NCBI RefSeq assembly: GCF_038396675.1
Contig: NC_088934.1
Coordinates: 8,107,501 to 8,171,500 of the forward strand
Source: Hydra vulgaris
Taxonomy: Eukaryota; Cnidaria; Hydrozoa; Anthoathecata; Hydridae
Direction: 5' to 3'
DNA length: 64,000 bases
Position numbers and translations under genes: made by a program. Shown piece by piece: positions 23,680 through 37,480 of this stretch. The notes beneath the pieces are model-generated. The model was not told where the DNA came from, made no database searches, and saw only the letters and a program-made list of their open reading frames with translations. Positions within the stretch are counted from its first letter, which is position 1; every line of letters begins with the position of its first letter.

Positions 23680-24229
23680 TTTTGTGATTTAAATAAAGAT
23701 AAACAAAACAGATCTTTAAGAGAATTAGCAAGAAATACGATGAATACAACCCCTATATAATCGTATAAATACAATTTAAAGACAACCCCTGAGGTTTTCT
23801 TATTGAAAGGTCTGGATGTCTCTTCAAAAATCCACTTACAAAATCTCTTCCTGCAACACCATTATATTTATTAAATGGATGAACTATGTTATACTTTTCT
23901 ACATACTAGAAGACAATTTGTTGAATGTCACTTATCGACAACCTTTAATAAACTAAATCCATTTCTTTAATGTAGCTAACTAATTTATTTTCAGTATCGT
24001 CTGGCATTACTTTTTTAAATGAACCAAGTGATCTTTTATGAATATTACAAGATTCTAAATTCTTTAATTTTCTTTGAATCCTTCTATGTAAAGCATCTTT
24101 ATTTACACTAAATGTCAAAGCTGCTATTCTCAGTGACATTTCCTTTAATTTTACGGAGTCGATTGCCAATAACATGCTCTGCTCAGAAAAATTGCCACGA
24201 TCAGTTTTTCTTATATAGTTTCTAACCAT
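23680..24229 (-). pseudogene. pogo/Tigger-like transposase N-terminal fragment
   Basis: Residues 1-94 (24229-23945) start [20 protein letters not shown] and continue with KEMSLRIAALTFSVNKDALH, a psq-type helix-turn-helix as in pogo/CENP-B-like transposases. After a frameshift, the sequence down to about 23720 gives NKYNGVAGRDFVSGFLKRHP and DLSIRKPQG, the second DNA-binding (CENP-B-type) segment. The DDE catalytic domain is absent; homology fades near 23680. The 5' side stops at a TA array 10 bp upstream of the ATG. A shared origin with a host CENP-B/psq gene cannot be excluded. Confidence 0.75.
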
Positions 24230-24240
24230 ATTTCACTTTC

Positions 24241-26120
<1,880 letters not shown>

Positions 26121-26144
26121 AGATATTAAGGTACTTCAAAAAAA

Positions 26145-26320
26145 ATGTCGCTTATTTGGCTAGAGCCGGTGTCGCGTGACAAATGTTTCCCCATATTTTC
26201 TATAAATTGCCATACCATCTTTTCTATAAATTGCCAACTGAAATGCCAAGACAGCTGGATAAACACCGCAGTCCGATGCATTCGGTTGTAGTGCCTTCGA
26301 ATTAACAAGTCTAACATGAG
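26145..26320. repeat. Partial inverted relative of the 26560-26800 unit
   Basis: GCCGGTGTCGCGTGACAAAT, followed by TTCCCC, resembles the inverse of the TTTCGTGACACCGGC end of the unit at 26560-26800. A 26-bp near-repeat (ATTTTCTATAAATTGCCA) is duplicated inside it. Confidence 0.4.
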
Positions 26321-26390
26321 AAGTTGTTAGACTTGTTAATCCTAAATGTTAAAGCTCAAATGAGAAGTTATCTCATTTGAGCTTTAACAT
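26301..26390. repeat. Two back-to-back perfect hairpins
   Basis: Hairpin 1 (26301-26340) has 16-bp arms starting ATTAACAAGTCTAACA and an 8-base loop. Hairpin 2 (26346-26390) has 20-bp arms, ATGTTAAAGCTCAAATGAGA, and a 5-base loop. Both contain GAGAAGTT at the turn and are 5 bp apart. Confidence 0.9.
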
Positions 26391-26559
26391 AGTTTGAAAC
26401 TGACATTATTTTTTTTTTTATTGATGCGTTTGATTCAATTGAAACTTTGTTTTTTATGTAAGTTAATTTAGCATTTAAAGAGATATTTTTATTAAGATTT
26501 AGTATTTAATTAGATCATTCTTTAATATTTTATTGCGCAATCATTTCAATTTGTATATT

Positions 26560-26800
26560 TAAGAAAATATTTAGGGGGAACTAATGCAACGGAGGAAATT
26601 TTATTTCGCAGATGGAGAAAAAAATTATAGAAGAGGGGAATATTATTTCGAAATAAACTTTCCCCCCGGAAAGTATATTTCGGCCGGGGGAAGTTTTATA
26701 ATGGGGAATATTTATTTCGTGACACCGGCAGCGAACCTGTAACTTTTTGGTTCTGAGCCAAAACACTTAACATTGCGCAACGACTGCTATAAAAGTACTT
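26560..26800 (-). mobile_element. tRNA-like SINE unit
   Basis: On the minus strand, 26795-26715 resembles a tRNA head. There is a GCGCAATG A-box-like segment, then a 5-bp stem TTTGG/CCAAA enclosing CTCAGAA (anticodon-like CAG), then GGTTCGCTGCC as a degenerate B box. Downstream are G-rich stretches (GGGGGAAG, AGGGGGAAC). The acceptor stem does not pair, so this is not a functional tRNA. Confidence 0.45.
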
Positions 26801-28055
26801 GACAAATAGGAGCACCATTTTTTAAAATTTAAACATTAGCGTGTTCTCCTTTGTAAAAAGAGGACTCTAAAAGCCCTTGTGTAAAACACTGTATATACTA
26901 TATAAAATAAAATCTTGAAAAAATTTGTAATGAAAATTTAAGAGCGTATGCAAAGTTATTGAAAATTGATTTTTTCTAAATTTGTTAATCCTTTTAAAGC
27001 TTTCTCCGAAAAGGATGAATCTTAAAGTTTAAGATAATATATAACGAGTTTTATTCACTAATAAAATTTTTCTCTTTGTTGCCATAAAAACTAAACAGAA
27101 TGAAGTATAATAAATCAATTTACATTGCAAAAAAATTAATGAACTTTATGAAATAAATGAAAAAAAAATAATAATAATAAACTTTATTAAATTGATAAAA
27201 GGATTTTTTAAACATATAGGTAGTGTAATTTAGTTTTTAAAATATTCGTGTATTTAACTAATTATAATGTTTCATTTAGTTGCTAATTTTTTTTTTTATA
27301 TTAAAAAAAATATATATATTGTTGATACAATTAGTACTAACTGCTAACTCGGTAAACTTCAGTTTTACTGGAATTGTGTCATCAGAAGTGCCAGAAACAT
27401 TGAAGCTTCCTTATTGACCGTTTTATCACTTATTGTAGTATTGTTAGAGCTGCTGCATGCGCATAGGAGATATGAGAAATGCGTTGTTTGGACATACTAC
27501 TCTTATCTCATATCTTCTAAAAAAAAATTTGAAACAACGCTTCCATTTTACTTTATGAAAAAAATAGTCGTATAAATAAAAGTTGTTGTAAACCATTTCA
27601 GTCACAATTGGTTTACTGTATCCAGTAATTTTTTTTTTCAATAAATGTTGATAAGGATCTATAGGCTGATAGATATATTTTAAAAGCAAGAAAGAATAAA
27701 AGAATATAAAAATAAAATTTAAAAAAATCATTCAGGAATACATTTTTAAAGAGCATTTTAAAACATTGTTTGCTCTTTCTTTGCATTCCATCATTAAACA
27801 GCTTTTACTCAATTTTGAAAGGTATCTTTAGAAATTACATTTTCTGAATTCTAACCAGCAATAAGTTTTTCATATTAAATTTATGAATGTTACATAATTC
27901 CTTTATATCAATCAAAAAAGTGTTTTACTGAAACATAATTAAGCAGGGAATTATTGATTTCAAAAGTTATTTTATTGTTTAAACCGCGGATAAATAGTAA
28001 AGAACACCAGTAAAGTTTCCATATATTAAAACTTTATTGGTTTTGAACAAACATT
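26801..28055. other. AT-rich intergenic stretch
   Basis: No gene recognised. A 95-codon minus-strand frame at 27731-27444 is low-complexity and hydrophobic and has no recognisable domain. Confidence 0.45.
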
Positions 28056-28059
28056 GTCT

Positions 28060-28200
28060 TGATTTTTATAGTTTCGAGTAGCATTTCAGTGTATATGTTA
28101 TACAGGTGGGATGAGAGAACCGATCCTTGTCTAACTCCTTGCTTAAGAGCTAATTTGGACCCTAGGTATGATACAGTTCCACTGTTTTTATGGTATTAAG
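28060..28200 (-). pseudogene. Reverse transcriptase fragment of a different non-LTR family
   Basis: The minus strand reads KLALKQGVRQGSVLSSHLYN, then IYTEMLL, the RT block with G-V-R-Q-G-x-x-L-S. The other LINEs here have GVPQGSxLG, so this is from another family. Only about 45 codons remain. Confidence 0.65.
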
Positions 28201-28317
28201 AAGATATTGTGCTGACTATTTGGAACAAAGCCTTGACTATATTCACGTAATTTTTTGCATTTAATCTGCCAGTTTTTTAAATCTAATCTGGAGTTATTCT
28301 ACATATATATATATATA

Positions 28318-30205
<1,888 letters not shown>

Positions 30206-30399
30206 TGATTTTTTAATTACCTAATGTAGTTGATGCAACTTCCTGGCTGCAAAATACTTCAGTTATTACATAATTAATTATAACAATTCCCAACTTCCTG
30301 TGAAATAATTTTTCTATAATTTAAATTTTTTGATGTTAAGACATTCAGATGAACCTACTGATGGAGAAACATGCTGTTGAAGTCAATTACAAATTAAAT

Positions 30400-31069
30400 A
30401 AGTGTTTTTACTAATTTAACATAAAAGCCAGAAAAGAGTTTTGTCATAAATTTTATGCATGGACAAATAAGAAACGGGACACAGTTTTGTGGACAGATGA
30501 ATCTAAATTTAATATCTTTGGATCAGATGGTAAGCAGTTTTTCCGCAGACTACCAAATAAAAATACCTACATTACACTAAAAAAACACTTAAATTTGGTG
30601 CTGGATGCATTATGGTGTGGGAATGTTTCTCGTCATCTGGTATTGGTTTAATAACAGACACTATGACAGCTAATATTTATACTAAAATACTTAAAAAAAT
30701 AATGCTTCCTTATGCTGAGGATAATATGCCGCGGCTCAAGATATTTCAACAAGATAACGATCCAAAACATACAGCTTCTATCACAAAGAGATGGTTCCAA
30801 AAAAATGGTATAAGACAATTGGACTGGCCAGCATAATCGCTAGATTTAAATCCATTAGAAAATTTATGGAAAATTGTAAAGGATGAGGTTACAAAACAAA
30901 AGCCTCGGAACATAAGGGATCTGTGGGAGGCTGTGAAAACATCATGGTACGCTATTCCACTATCAATATGCCATAAATTGGTCAACAGCATGGCCAAAAG
31001 ACTAATCGAAATTAAAAAAATAAAGGACATGCAACAAATATTAGGCAATTTCTGTGAATATTATATTTA
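30400..31069 (+). pseudogene. Second Tc1-like transposase, catalytic part only
   Basis: Catalytic core in shifting frames: KRDTVLWTDESKFNIFGSDG (first D, about 30480-30530), MVWECFSSSGIGLI, FQQDNDPKHTASITKRWFQK (second D), then after an in-frame TAA, SLDLNPLENLW (third residue E), ending near 31069. The N-terminal DNA-binding half is missing and no terminal repeat was found on either side, so only a fragment remains between two TA arrays. It is a different subfamily from the element to its left. Confidence 0.82.
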
Positions 31070-31439
31070 GTGATTGATAAACCTTTTTAGAAAAAAAGAA
31101 AAGTTTGTTTTTGTTCTTAATTGTTTTTAATTTTTTTTGTTAAATACTTGTTTTATTAACATTGAATTTTCTTGATTTTTTTACATATACGATCAAATTA
31201 ACAATTTCTGTATTTATTATTTTTTTCCAGTAAATTTCCGTCTACTTTAAACAAAATTGTTAGTAACGTGAGGAAAATTGAAAAAAACTTCGTAATTTTT
31301 AAAAAAATATGATTTTTAACAATAAAGTTTATAAAAACATAAAAATAAATATCAGTTAACATCAATTGCTGTGAATAAAAAGCATTTTTCTAAATGTTTA
31401 GTCTATTTTTTTTTTTTCACCACTATATATACATATTCA

Positions 31440-31996
<557 letters not shown>

Positions 31997-32239
31997 CACA
32001 GTATCGGACAAAACGAGTGCAACCAAATAATGCTAATTTAGTTTCTTTATATAAAAGTGATGCATTTTTTCAATTTAGAGAAATAACTATGTAACTGTTT
32101 AGAGACAAAGTTTTTCAAGTTTCTTCAAGAAAATTAATAAACTAATCAAAAGTATTAAAAAAAGTTGATTTCCTTCTGGACAAAACAAGTGCAACTCGAC
32201 AAAATGTTGACCAAGCTGTATTTCGCTATTAATATTTCG

Positions 32240-33082
32240 TGGCGAATTCTTTGTTGTCGATCACAGCCTTGCATCTTCGAGGCATAGATTCGATCAGGTG
32301 ATCAATAAAACTTTGTGGAATTGCTGCCCAGGCTTTTTGGATTTGTTCAGTTGATCCTTATTACGAACACCTTCACAATTAATTCTGCGGTTGACGATCT
32401 CACACAGGTTCTCGATAGGGTTGAGATCCAGCGATTAAGGCGGCCAATCCATCACCGATAGGTTGTCTTGAAACCACTGCTTGACTACTTTTGCAGTGTG
32501 TTTCGGATCGTTGTCTTGCTGAAAAACCCATTTTATTGGCATATTCCATTCAGCATGAGGGAACATAACATCTTTCAGGATACTTTTATACATGAAACGG
32601 TCCATTATTCCATCGTTTCGATGTATTGGACCTAGACCGTTAGCAGAAAAACACCCCCAGACCATTATATTGCCTCCACCATGCTTCACGGTCTTATGGC
32701 AGTAACGTAAATCGAGGCGTTTTCCGGCCGGTTGACGTACACGGCAAATGCCATCGCTCCCAATGATGTTGAACTTCGATTCATCACTGAACAGGACAGT
32801 TCGCCAGATATCGACTGATGATATCCAGAGATCCTTCTTGACGGATCTGACGATCATAGAATCCTCTCTAGAAGTGGTGGAACGCGGTCTTCCACCTTTG
32901 TTATCTGCTGCCAACTTCCCCGTAGAACGATATTTGGAACATAGTCTTGATACGGTCCATTTTTTCACGCGATATTTATCACAAATACTTTTTTGTGACA
33001 TTCCACTTACGTAATCGTCAATAATATTCTTTCTCAGTTTCAATCCAAGACTGTCGGAAGCCATTTTCGCACTTGAAGTCAT
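32240..33082 (-). pseudogene. Tc1-like transposase with internal in-frame deletion
   Basis: The 215-codon frame (33082-32435) begins MTSSAKMASDSLGLKLRKNI; a second ATG gives MASDS. The helix-turn-helix region (SQKSICDKYRVKKWTVSRLC), GGRPRSTTS and RSVKKDLWISSVDI are intact. The protein then jumps directly to WRTVLFSDESKFN. About 60 residues usual for the family between these points are missing, without a frame change. First D is in FSDES and second D in FQQDNDPKHTA. A TAA follows DWPP, and the third residue E (LNPIENL) lies just after it; further frameshifts follow. As it stands it encodes a DNA-binding region with an incomplete catalytic triad. Confidence 0.88.
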
Positions 33083-33315
33083 AAAAATAATAAAAATAAA
33101 TAATCACGCTTCTCAAGGCTTACCATCTTACATTTACCTTGTGATGATACAATAATGCTCTGTGGAACACAACGTCTTGGTTGGATGTGGACTGTATTGA
33201 TGTAATGAAACACTTGTTGTATTTCACTTCTTGTATTGATGTTCTTCGATAAAACACTTTGATAAAACTCACTTCGATAAACTGTCTTGATAAAACTGAC
33301 TGATTGACTTGATAT

Positions 33316-33356
33316 ACTAACTGAATTACATGTCGATTTACATGTCTCTTATATAG
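33316..33356 (-). promoter_or_regulatory. TATA box and initiator of the Tc1-like transposase
   Basis: The minus strand has TATATAAG at 33355-33348 and TCAGTT (arthropod-type initiator) with its A at 33322. The spacing, 33 nt, is normal for TATA to start site. The predicted leader of about 240 nt is A-rich with repeated GTTTTATCRA-type units. Promoter function is inferred. Confidence 0.6.
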
Positions 33357-33378
33357 TAAAATGAACCTGTGTGAACCT

Positions 33379-33560
33379 GTTCTGGAAGATTCTAGATGCT
33401 TCTTTTCGATGCTTCTGGAAGCTTCTGGATGCGTCTGGATGCTTCTGAATGTTTCTCAATATTTCTGAATGCTACTGGATGCTTCCAGATGCTTCTTCTG
33501 GAAACTTCTGGAAGCTTCTGCATGCTTCTGGAAACTTCTGGAAACTTCTGGATACTTCCT
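33379..33560 (-). promoter_or_regulatory. Array of heat-shock elements
   Basis: 10-bp units of the form GCTTCTGGAA. TTCTGGAA occurs about six times (near 33380, 33413, 33497, 33507, 33527 and 33537), with degenerate TTCTGGAT or TTCTGAAT units between. The best run is TTCTGGAAGATTCTAGA at 33380-33396. This is the alternating nTTCnnGAAn 5-bp pattern bound by heat-shock factor trimers. The array ends about 25 bp upstream of the TATA box, on the correct side for the leftward transposase. No protein is encoded; frames through it are repeat artefacts. Confidence 0.7.
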
Positions 33561-33677
33561 TTAATTATTAAAAAACTGTTTGCTGTGGTAGTATAGTTCG
33601 TTTTGTTTTTAAGACATGTAAAATTAACACTTTTTAGCATTGTTCGATAATGGTTGCAAATGTTTTGTCCAATACTG

Positions 33678-33681
33678 TATA

Positions 33682-33771
<90 letters not shown>

Positions 33772-33812
33772 ATTATGTATGTAATTTTCATATATATATA
33801 TTTATATATGAA
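33678..33812. repeat. (TA)n array
   Basis: TA units to about 33767. A short inverted GAAAATTATGTATGTAATTTTC and a second GAAAATTATGTA follow. The array borders the right end of the Tc1-like element. Confidence 0.9.
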
Positions 33813-33966
33813 AATTATGTAATCAAAAGAAGCTTAATTTTCACGAACACTTTTTTGAAGAAAAAATTAAGACAGCTATTACTTCTCAGGAAAAAAAAAA
33901 ACATCTCACATCGAAAAGCAAAATTATAATTTCGACTATCTTAAAATAAAAAGTAAACTAAGAGAG

Positions 33967-34394
33967 ATGAAGAATAGATCTCGCAGAAACAATTTAAGGG
34001 TTGACGGGTTAAAAGAAAACGAATTTGAAACGTGGATTGACAGCGAATTAAAAGTCAGTAAAGTTTTTGAAGAGCATTTGGGGTTAACAAATATTAGGTT
34101 GAAAGAGATCATAGAACTGGTCAGAGAGATTTAAGCAAACCAAGAACAATTGTATTAAAACTGTTAGATTATAAAGATGAAGTTGAAATTCTAAAAAAAA
34201 CATCTCAATTAAAAGGTAAAAATATTTATATTAATGAAGATTTTTGTGCCGAAACTGTCACAATTAGGAAAGCTCTAAGCTCTCGGGATCAGATGAAAGT
34301 TGAACGAGCGGCTGGATAATATGCATTTATTTCTTACGATAAGTTGATCATTCGGGATTGGGCTGCGAACAAAAGTAAAATATTATTTTCGTAG
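33967..34394 (+). pseudogene. LINE ORF1 (nucleic-acid chaperone type), frameshifted
   Basis: Starts MKNRSRRNNLRVDGLKENEF, typical of LINE ORF1 RNA-binding proteins. After a frameshift near 34120 it continues SKPRTIVLKLLDYKDEVEIL, then RKALSSRDQM, a stop, then YAFISYDKLII, ending at 34394. It resembles the RRM and C-terminal region of CR1/L1-type ORF1 proteins. Confidence 0.7.
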
Positions 34395-34476
34395 CATATT
34401 TATACATGCTACAATCTTATTTTACTTTCTATATAATACTTTGTTTAATTAATTGTTTTAAATTTTACTTATAAAA

Positions 34477-36960
34477 ATGAAGGTCAAAATTTCATTTAAT
34501 TTTAATGATGAGAATGGTAGTAATGATAACTATTTTAATGGAAAAAATTTAGAAAGCGAGTATTATTCAATTTCTGAATCTACTCAATATCTCTGTCAGA
34601 ACAAAAATAACTTTTCTATATTAAATGTAAACATGCGAAGTATTAACAAAAAGTTCAAAAATCTTAAACTCTTATTGCATCAACTAAACCACGAATTTCA
34701 AATAATTTGTATCACGGAAACTTGGCTTAAAACTAACGGAAGAAATTCAAACTTTGAATTAAGTAATTACGTATCAGTTCACCAACCGCGTTTTAACTAC
34801 GCTAGTGGTGGTGTTTATATTTTTGTCCTTAAATCAATTAACTTTATTTTACGTAATGATCTTAATATTAATGAAACAGATTGTGAGTCGTTGCGCATAG
34901 AAATTATAAACAAACCACCAAAAATATTGTAATAATTCTATTTATAGACAACCATTTGGTACTTTAAGAAAATTTAAAACTTATTTAAGCAGTTTTTTAA
35001 CCAAAACTAGTTTAACACGGAAACATGTTTACTTAGCTGGTGGTTTTAACTTAAATTTCCTTAATACCAACAATAAATAAGTAAACAAGAATAACTAAGA
35101 CTACATCGTCATTACTTGATAATATAGTTACTAAGAATTTTCAAAACTGTCGTTTAGGAACGGGCATAATTAAATCTGATTTAACAAATCACTTTCTAAT
35201 ATTCTTAATTACTGATAACATTACCCAAAATAATCTCCCCTCGAACTCTACAGTTTTAACGCAACAGATCAATGAAAACTCCTATAATTAAATATATAAT
35301 TAAACAAATAATTGGTAAAAATAAATGTGTAAAAAATAATCTCCCCCCAAAGCTTTTAATTGACGGGGAAATGATTTATGATAAGAAAAAATAGCTGAAA
35401 AACTAAACTCATTTTTCTTGAAGTAGGGCCGAACTTAGCGTGTAAAATTCCGCCAAGTACCATAAAGTTTGAATCTTATATTAAACCGTGTAATACTTTT
35501 ATGGAAGAATCTAATTGAAATCTAAGCGAGATAAGGAATGCTTTTTATAGTCTTAAAAGTAATTAAAGTGCGGGCATTGACAAAATTAGTGTAAATATTG
35601 TTAAGTCAGCTTTTGATATCATTGAACCGTCATTATTTCATATTTTTGACCTTTCATTAAAACTAGGTGTTGTGCCAAAAAAACTTAAAGTTGCCGTAAT
35701 CACTCCGATTTTTAAATTTGGTGACAAAACTAATATTTCAAACCTCTTTTTGTCTAACCTTGCTTCTCAAAATTATTGGAACAAATTATGTACAACAGAA
35801 TTTATAACTATTTGATGTTAAACAGATTGCTATACAGTAAACAATTTGGGTTTAAAAAAGATAATTCAACTAACCATGCGGTAATCGAACTGATTAATCA
35901 TATATCAGATGCATTCAATAATGACTATTTTACCTTAGGAGTTTTTATTGATCTGTCAAAAGTCTTTGATGGAAAGTAGTTATTTTTGATTATTATTACA
36001 CAATTATTAATATAATATTGTTATAAATAATAATGACTATTTTACCTTAGGAGTTTTTATTGATCTGTCAAAAGTCTTTGACACTGTTAACCATAAGGTA
36101 CTTATAAAAAAACTGGAACTCTATTGAGTAAAAAGTAAAAACTAACTTTGGTTTGAAGATTACCTGGCGAACAGATCACAATGTATTATTTATAAAAAAA
36201 TTGAAAAAGAAAAACACATTAAATGTGGTGTGCCCCAAGGTTCAATCTTAGGACCATTATTATTTTTATTGTATATAAATGATTTATTATAAGCATCAAA
36301 TATTTTAAATGTTGTATTGTTTGCAGACGACTCCAATCTTTTTTATTTCAGCAAAAACATAAAAGTTCTCTTTAATATATTTAATGAAGAACTATTAAAA
36401 ATAAAACGAGTGGTTTACAAGTAATAGGCTTTCGTTAAATGTAGAAAAAACTAAATTTATTTTATTCTCCAAACCTAGTAAAGGTGATGATGTTCCTCTA
36501 AAATTACCTAATCTTTTAATCAATAAAACATTTATTAAAAAGGAAACAATCGTTAATTTTTTAGGAGTAATGCTAGATGAAAATTTGTCATGGAAACCTC
36601 ATATAAAATACTTAGAAAATAAAATCTTAATAAATATTTCCATATTATATAAAACTAAACCATATCTTTACATAGCTTCCTTAAAAAAAATATACTTTTC
36701 ATTTTTCATAGTTGTTTCTCTTACTGTAATATTGTATGGGGTAGTAGTAATTATGGTAAACTAAAAAAACTTTATAGTAAGCAAAAACACACATGCAGGA
36801 TTGTATTTGGTGCTCACAAAACTTTTCATTGCGAACCTCTTTTAAGGAAGTTTGTTGCCCTAAGTATCTATAAACTTAATATACACCAAGTTCTACAATT
36901 CATGTTTAAAATAAAACATGGGCTTTCTCCTATTGTATCTCAGTCTTACTTTAGTGAAAT
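34477..36960 (+). pseudogene. LINE ORF2: endonuclease and reverse transcriptase, broken
   Basis: The endonuclease N-terminus is open for 151 codons: ILNVNMRSINKKFKNLKLLL and IICITETWLKTNG, with the catalytic E in TETW. A stop ends it at 34932. Later pieces give SLLDNIVTKNF, IDKISVNIVKSAF, GFKKDNSTNHAVIELINHIS, VFIDLSKVFD, GVPQGSILGPLLFLLYIND, VVLFADDSNLFYF (FADD catalytic motif) and MLDENLSWKPHIKYLENKIL. A segment of about 52 bp around VFIDLSKVFD is present twice (35922-35973 and 36028-36081). Confidence 0.83.
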
Positions 36961-37480
36961 CTCGCACAAGTATCCTACTAAATTTTCAATTAACATTTTT
37001 ATTGTACCAAAAACTAATTTAAAACTAAGTTCTTACTAAATCCCATACCGTGGACCGTTTCTATGGAAACACTTTTCAAAATTTATTACAAAAAAAAATT
37101 ATATTCAAAACATCTCTTCGGAACAATTCAGGAAAGATTCTAAGAGTCTCTTATTACAAAATGACTTTGATTTAAATATCTTTTTTAAAATAAATACATA
37201 AATAATATAAATTATTTAAAAAATTGGTTATTGACACTACTTCTCTTTTGTTGCAGTTTTATTTTTATTTAATTTTTTTGTTAAGAAAATTTAATATTTT
37301 TATATTGCTGTTAATCTTTGATATATTGCGTTATATTTTAACACTAACATTTATATTATATTAATATTTATATTGTAACTAACGTGTGTAAAATTCGTAT
37401 TATGTACTAAGTTACTTTTCATTTTTGTATATAAACTGACGATTTTTTCAATGTAAATGGGACTCGATGATAAGTTTATG

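Larger units (their letters stand above)
31999..33677 (-). mobile_element. Tc1-like element carrying a heat-shock-type promoter
   Basis: Terminal inverted repeats CAGTATCGGACAAAACGAGT(GCAACC) at 31999-32024 and its inverse at 33652-33677, 26 bp with four mismatches. A TA (right) and CA (left) border it, inside TA microsatellite on both sides. A second motif copy, GGACAAAACAAGTGCAAC, lies at 32178-32195; the matching inner copy on the right is absent. The space where it would be expected (about 33480) is occupied by the repeat array at 33379-33560. The transposase is read leftward from 33082. Confidence 0.88.
33830..37480 (+). mobile_element. CR1-like LINE with ORF1 and ORF2, decayed
   Basis: The longest LINE in the window. 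ORF1 (33967-34394), ORF2 endonuclease (34477-34932 and onward) and reverse transcriptase (about 35560-36960) are in the usual order. A 3' UTR runs to about 37480, including ATGTAAATGGGACTCGATGA. ORF2 is broken by stops and frameshifts, so it is not autonomous. Confidence 0.85.

Noticed and set aside
26715-26795. Functional tRNA-Leu(CAG)
   Set aside because: The acceptor stem fails, the T stem has a mismatch, and G-rich repeat sequence follows directly.
33392-33640. Frames of about 66-82 codons on both strands through the 10-bp repeat
   Set aside because: Both are repeat translations (SGSFWMRLDASE-like and RSIQKLPEVSR-like) of the heat-shock-element array. The non-coding regulatory reading explains the pattern better.
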